A stretch of DNA of 64,000 nucleotides from Bradyrhizobium elkanii WSM2783. GTDB taxonomy: Bacteria; Pseudomonadota; Alphaproteobacteria; Rhizobiales; Xanthobacteraceae. Both the position numbers and the translations under genes were made by a program. This document shows positions 60,231 through 64,000 of the stretch, in pieces. Numbering within the stretch: the stretch's first letter is position 1; every line of letters begins with the position of its first letter. Location of the stretch: NCBI RefSeq assembly GCF_000472865.1, contig NZ_AXAP01000026.1, forward strand, positions 1-64,000, written 5' to 3'. A model generated the notes under the pieces. The model had not been told where the DNA came from. It searched no databases and saw only the letters and a program-made list of their open reading frames with translations.

Positions 60231-61123
60231 GGTTTAGCCCGAGCAGCACGCCGCGCTCTCGGCGCGCGGTCGAGTTCCGCCGCGGCGAGCTTAACGCCAT
60301 TCTCGCTTTCGGGCAGCCAATGGCCTTCGCCGCCATAGGCCGGCAGCACGTAAAAATCCACCCGCCCGCCGGCCTCGCGAAAGGCATCGGCGAGTTGCCG
60401 CGATAGCGCCGGCGAGAAATAACTGTCATTGGCGGCAACGAGCCATGTTACCGGCACCTTCGCACTTCGGCCGAACTCGGCCGCGGAAGCGAGCAGGGCA
60501 TGCGGCGCGCAAACCTGGTTCGGAAAATCATTGGCCCGGCCCCCGCGCCCCGGCGCAAGGGCGATGATCGCCAAGATGCCATTGCGGCTCTCGGCGGCAA
60601 GCGCCAGCGCACCCCAGCCGCCGGCGGAATGGCCGATGACGATGGCGTGATCCTTCCGGATGAAAGGCTGATCGCTGAGGTAATCGAGGGCGAGCCTGAT
60701 CTGCCCGGCGGTAGCCCCAGCCGCGCGTGAATAATTCGCCTCGTCGCAGCCGCCCTGGTCTTCCAGGTATGTTCCGCCTGTTGCGCCATGGCCGAGCCGC
60801 TCCGGCACCAGCACGGCAAAGCCGCGTGCGACCAGAAACCCGGCCAGGGCGCGGTATTCGGGCTGCGGCATCTGCGCCCGGCGCAGCACATTCTGCGTCG
60901 TGGCGTGCGCGATCAAGGCCAGCGGAAACGGCCCTGCGCCCGGTGGGCGAAACAGCAAGGCGCGCACCGGCCGTGCGGGATCGGGTGACGGCACCAGCCA
61001 TTGCTGCCGCCGGCTCGGCTCGCCCTCCCCGCCTTGCGCCCCCAGGATGGGTTGCGCCAGAGCTGCCTCGGAGCCGAGCGCCGCGGCAACAAGCAGCGCG
61101 AAAATCACTTTAAGTGAATGCAT
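60227..61123 (-). CDS. Exported alpha/beta hydrolase
   Basis: A 298-residue protein with a signal peptide (MHSLKVIFALLVAAALGSEA, cleavage at LAQP). The nucleophile elbow is VIGHSAGGWGALALAAESRN (Ser), and the oxyanion region lies in GPFPLALIAHATTQN. The acid and the catalytic His in EGHWLPE close to the C-terminus (YGGEGHWLPESENGVKLAAA) are visible. It is probably a periplasmic esterase or dienelactone-hydrolase-like enzyme. Its stop overlaps the start of the DCC gene. Confidence 0.9.
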   Translation of the reverse strand: MHSLKVIFALLVAAALGSEAALAQPILGAQGGEGEPSRRQQWLVPSPDPARPVRALLFRPPGAGPFPLALIAHATTQNVLRRAQMPQPEYRALAGFLVARGFAVLVPERLGHGATGGTYLEDQGGCDEANYSRAAGATAGQIRLALDYLSDQPFIRKDHAIVIGHSAGGWGALALAAESRNGILAIIALAPGRGGRANDFPNQVCAPHALLASAAEFGRSAKVPVTWLVAANDSYFSPALSRQLADAFREAGGRVDFYVLPAYGGEGHWLPESENGVKLAAAELDRAPRARRAARAKP

Positions 61124-61394
61124 TCTTGGCCTGATGCGACCATGCTGGGCAAAACCGGATACGCCGAAAGACGATCTCGCGAATCAACCCCGGCGCAGTT
61201 TTTCACGACACGCTTGCTGACCATATGTCATCGGCGTGACGCCGGCCTGCCCCGCATCACGAACTGGCCGATTGAAGTTCGCACTGTCCTCTTTCGGTAC
61301 AAGTCGTTCGAAAACTGATGCAAAAAATCCACAGGTTAACCGATAATTAACGATAGAGCTTGAAGGCGGCGCGCCGACTTGCTTTGATTGGATC

Positions 61395-61904
61395 ATGAGC
61401 ACAACCCTGATAGAGGTCCGGCCGGCCAAGGTTGCGGATGCAGCCGCGGTGGCGGCTACGCATGACGAAGCCTGGCGTTCGGCCTATCAGGGCATCATCC
61501 CCGGCGCCGAACTGGAAAAGCTGATCAACCGGCGCGGTCCGCACTGGTGGGACAGCGCGATTCGCAAGGGCAGCCGCGTCAGCGTGCTGGTGTTCGGGGA
61601 CAAGATCGCAGGCTACGCCAATTACGGTCGTAACCGCGCCCGCAGCCTGCACTTCGAAGGCGAGATCTACGAGCTCTATCTGCGGCCGGAATTCCAGGGC
61701 CTCGGCTTCGGCCGCCGCCTGTTCAACGCCGCCCGCCGCGACCTCGCGCAGAGCGGGCTGAAGAGCATGGTGGTCTGGGCGCTGTCGGATAACGACCCGG
61801 CCACGGAGTTTTATCGCGCGCTCGGCGGCCGCATGGTGGCGCGCTCCTCCGAAAGGTTCGGGCCGAAATCGCTCGACAAGGTCGCTTTTGCCTGGACCAA
61901 CTGA
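61395..61904 (+). CDS. GNAT-family N-acetyltransferase
   Basis: A 169-residue acetyltransferase. The acetyl-CoA-binding pattern is IYELYLRPEFQGLGFGRRLF (the RxxGxG/A-like element is QGLGFGRR), followed by FNAARRDLAQSGLKSMVVWA and a C-terminal FYRALGGRMVARSSERFG. The family acetylates amines of many small molecules or proteins; the substrate is not known. It starts at the ATG of MSTTLIEVRPAKVADAAAVA, with no strong ribosome site. The 271 bases before it show no gene. Confidence 0.88.
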   Translation: MSTTLIEVRPAKVADAAAVAATHDEAWRSAYQGIIPGAELEKLINRRGPHWWDSAIRKGSRVSVLVFGDKIAGYANYGRNRARSLHFEGEIYELYLRPEFQGLGFGRRLFNAARRDLAQSGLKSMVVWALSDNDPATEFYRALGGRMVARSSERFGPKSLDKVAFAWTN

Positions 61905-62072
61905 GGCTGCCAGCGTCTCCGGGACGGCGCCACGGGCGCGCGTCAACCAATAGCCCAAAAATCCATCATTTTTCCTCGAAAGTTAGATGGATGGGCGGGC
62001 CCAGCCCGCGTATGACAGCAGCAATCACTGGTCCTGCCCGGCGCACCCGCGTTGGCAATCACGGAGTTCTCT

Positions 62073-62600
62073 ATGCGTATTGATGCGGTATCGATCGGAG
62101 TGAATCCGCCGCATGACGTCAACGTCATCATCGAAGTGCCGGTCGGCGGCGAGCCGATCAAATATGAAATGGACAAGGAAGCCGGCACGCTGGTGGTCGA
62201 CCGTTTCCTCTATACGCCGATGCGCTATCCCGGCAATTACGGCTTCATCCCGCACACACTGTCCGACGACGGCGACCCCTGCGACGTCCTGATCGTCAAC
62301 ACCCGCGCCATCGTGCCCGGCGCGGTGATGAGCGTGCGCCCGGTCGGCGTGCTCCTGATGGAAGACGAAGCCGGCGGTGACGAAAAGATCCTCGCAGTGC
62401 CGTCGTCAAAGCTCACCCAGCGCTACGACAAGGTGAAGAACTACGGCGACCTTCCCCAGATCACGCTGGACCAGATCCAGCATTTCTTCGAGCACTACAA
62501 GGATCTCGAAAAGAACAAGTGGGTGAAGGTGCTGCGCTGGGGCGATGCCGAAGAAGCGCGCAGGCTGATCACCGAAGGGATCGCACGGGCGAAGAAGTAA
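62073..62600 (+). CDS. ppa: Inorganic pyrophosphatase
   Basis: A soluble family I enzyme that hydrolyses pyrophosphate and so drives biosynthetic reactions. The 175-residue protein, starting at the ATG 62073 behind GGAG (MRIDAVSIGVNPPHDVNVII), has the metal and substrate motifs VVDRFLYTPMRYPGNYGFIP and HTLSDDGDPCDVLIVNTRAI with the three Asp of DGDPxD. An upstream TTG is not needed. The M20 peptidase gene follows 61 bases after the stop. Confidence 0.97.
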   Translation: MRIDAVSIGVNPPHDVNVIIEVPVGGEPIKYEMDKEAGTLVVDRFLYTPMRYPGNYGFIPHTLSDDGDPCDVLIVNTRAIVPGAVMSVRPVGVLLMEDEAGGDEKILAVPSSKLTQRYDKVKNYGDLPQITLDQIQHFFEHYKDLEKNKWVKVLRWGDAEEARRLITEGIARAKK

Positions 62601-62661
62601 CACCTGATCCCGAACGCGCGGTGTGGCGCCTCCGGGGCATGGGAATGTCGAGGGGGAACGA

Positions 62662-64000
62662 TTGCGCCGGCTCATCAAGATCATCGGCAAGGCCGTGCTG
62701 CTCCTGGTTGCAGCGGCGCTCGTCCTTGCCGGTGTGCTCGCCTTCAATGTCTTCAGCCGCGGCTCGCGGCAGCTCCAGGTCGCGGCCATCCCGCGCGCGG
62801 CCGTTGATGCGGAAACCGCCGCCTCCCGGCTGGCCGAGGCAATCCGCTTCAGGACCATCTCGAGCTTCGAAAAGCCCGAACAGCATGCCCCCGCGTTGCG
62901 CGGCATGCAGGCCCATATCGAGAAAAGCTTCCCGGCGTTTCATGCCGCCGCCAAGCGCGAGGTCATCGCCGGCCTGAGCCTGCTCTACACCTGGGAAGGC
63001 AGCGATCCGAGGGCACAGCCGATCGCCCTGCTCGCGCATCAGGACGTGGTGCCGGTCGCGCCCGGCACCGACAAGGACTGGCAGCAGCCGCCCTATGACG
63101 GCGTGATCGCCGACGGATTCATCTGGGGCCGCGGCTCCTGGGACGACAAGGGTAACCTCTATGCGATGCTGGAGGCCGCCGAGGCGCTCGCAAAAGCCGG
63201 CTTTCAGCCGAAGCGGACGATCTATTTCGCCTTCGGCCACGATGAGGAGGTCGCGGGCACGCGCGGCGCCAAGGCGATCGCCGCGACGCTCGCCTCGCGC
63301 GGGATCAAGCTCGACTTCGTGCTCGACGAAGGCCTGCTGATCACCGACGGCATCATGAAGGGGCTTGCCAGGCAAGCTGCCCTGATCGGCGTGGCCGAAA
63401 AAGGCTATGCCACGCTGGTGCTGTCGGCGCAGGCGACGCCCGGCCACTCCTCGATGCCGCCGCGCGAGACCGCGATCGGCATGATGAGCGCGGCGCTGGT
63501 CAAGCTTGAGGATCACCGCCTGCCGATGCAAATCCGCGCCACCGTGTCGGAGATGTTCGACACGCTGGCGCCCGAGATGAGCGGCGCCAACCGCGTGATC
63601 CTGTCGAATCTCTGGCTGTTCAAGCCGCTGCTCCTGCGCGAGTTCGAGAAGACCGGACCGACAGAAGCAATGGTTCGCACCACCACCGCGCTCACCATCT
63701 TCAATGCCGGCGACAAGGACAATGTGCTGCCCGGCCGCGCCGAGGCCACCGTCAACTTCCGGCTGCTTCCCGGCGACACCCAGGCAAGCGTGACTGATCA
63801 CGTCAGCTCTACCGTCGGCAACGATCGCATCTCGATCAAGCCGTTTCCCGGCAATACCGATCCGCCATCGGTGACCGGCACAGCCAGCGCGTCCTACCAG
63901 ACGCTCAACCGCACCATCCGCGAGATCTATCCCGACGTCATCGTCGCGCCCGGCCTGATGATCGCCGCAACCGATTCGCGGCACTATGCCGATATCACCG
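62662..64000 (+). CDS. M20-family metallopeptidase/carboxypeptidase, cut by window edge
   Basis: At least 446 residues; no stop is reached. A TTG at 62662 with AGGGGG at five bases starts MRRLIKIIGKAVLLLVAAAL, a signal anchor (one transmembrane helix), so the catalytic part is periplasmic or membrane-tethered. Di-zinc M20 motifs: LLAHQDVVPV (His, catalytic Asp), WGRGSWDDKGN (Asp), FAFGHDEEVAGTRG (Glu), FVLDEGLL and near the edge AATDSRHY (His expected). The nearest known architecture is the PM20D1/carboxypeptidase S type. It is preceded by ppa. Confidence 0.92.
   Translation, partial: MRRLIKIIGKAVLLLVAAALVLAGVLAFNVFSRGSRQLQVAAIPRAAVDAETAASRLAEAIRFRTISSFEKPEQHAPALRGMQAHIEKSFPAFHAAAKREVIAGLSLLYTWEGSDPRAQPIALLAHQDVVPVAPGTDKDWQQPPYDGVIADGFIWGRGSWDDKGNLYAMLEAAEALAKAGFQPKRTIYFAFGHDEEVAGTRGAKAIAATLASRGIKLDFVLDEGLLITDGIMKGLARQAALIGVAEKGYATLVLSAQATPGHSSMPPRETAIGMMSAALVKLEDHRLPMQIRATVSEMFDTLAPEMSGANRVILSNLWLFKPLLLREFEKTGPTEAMVRTTTALTIFNAGDKDNVLPGRAEATVNFRLLPGDTQASVTDHVSSTVGNDRISIKPFPGNTDPPSVTGTASASYQTLNRTIREIYPDVIVAPGLMIAATDSRHYADIT

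Overview
The window is chromosomal DNA of a high-GC alphaproteobacterium, most likely Bradyrhizobium or a close relative in the Rhodopseudomonas/Nitrobacteraceae group. The reasons are the uniformly GC-rich codon use, the gene set (leuD, asd, leuB, sdhCDAB, typA, ppa, a malonyl-CoA synthetase very close to the one I know from Rhodopseudomonas palustris) and several families of interspersed palindromic repeats typical of Bradyrhizobium intergenic regions. No database search was run; all names come from motifs and recognisable protein families.

Layout. 1-10000: the N-terminus of an IS630-type transposase cut by the window edge, small exported proteins, a minimal metallopeptidase, then a biosynthetic stretch (leuD, a capsule-type glycosyltransferase, a CitE-like CoA lyase, a beta-carbonic anhydrase, a UPF0114 membrane protein, asd, leuB) and an MFS transporter. 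10000-20900: a molybdopterin sulfite-oxidase-fold protein with its cytochrome b, a fasciclin protein, an SDR, matB, a TauE-type exporter with a divergent LysR regulator, and the complete succinate dehydrogenase operon sdhCDAB. 20900-30400: a more accessory segment. On the minus strand it holds a run of four genes: a small NHLP-like protein that could be a RiPP precursor, a heme-oxygenase-like diiron enzyme, a very large SAM-cyclase-ATPase-TPR regulator and a diguanylate cyclase. A cupin, a LysR regulator and small proteins follow. 30400-37000: a hybrid histidine kinase, a GST with an extra C-terminal domain, a VOC protein, a proline-rich frame interrupted by an in-frame TAG, and an OmpA-like protein with a tandemly duplicated Pro/Ala-rich linker. 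37000-50000: homocysteine methyltransferase, alkaline phosphatase, argG, PAP2 phosphatase, rlmN, an IalB-like protein, a dienoyl-CoA-reductase-like SDR divergent from a quinone reductase, a Sel1-like membrane protein and a TAXI receptor. 50000-64000: pterin dehydratase, a membrane-anchored TAXI protein, PhoD, a single-domain response regulator divergent from a Crp/Fnr regulator, typA, an FAD amine oxidase, an EVE-HNH nuclease of lower GC, a DCC protein coupled to a hydrolase, GNAT, ppa and an M20 peptidase running off the edge.

The core genes serve leucine, lysine/threonine/methionine and arginine synthesis, the TCA cycle, and translation or rRNA modification. The most novel-looking unit is the 20955-27175 segment. 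A nitrile-hydratase-leader-like peptide next to a heme-oxygenase-fold diiron enzyme suggests an uncharacterised peptide-modification pathway, with nucleotide-second-messenger genes downstream on the same strand. A second theme is that palindromic repeat copies appear to supply the stop codons of at least three genes. I recognised no tRNA, rRNA or CRISPR array.
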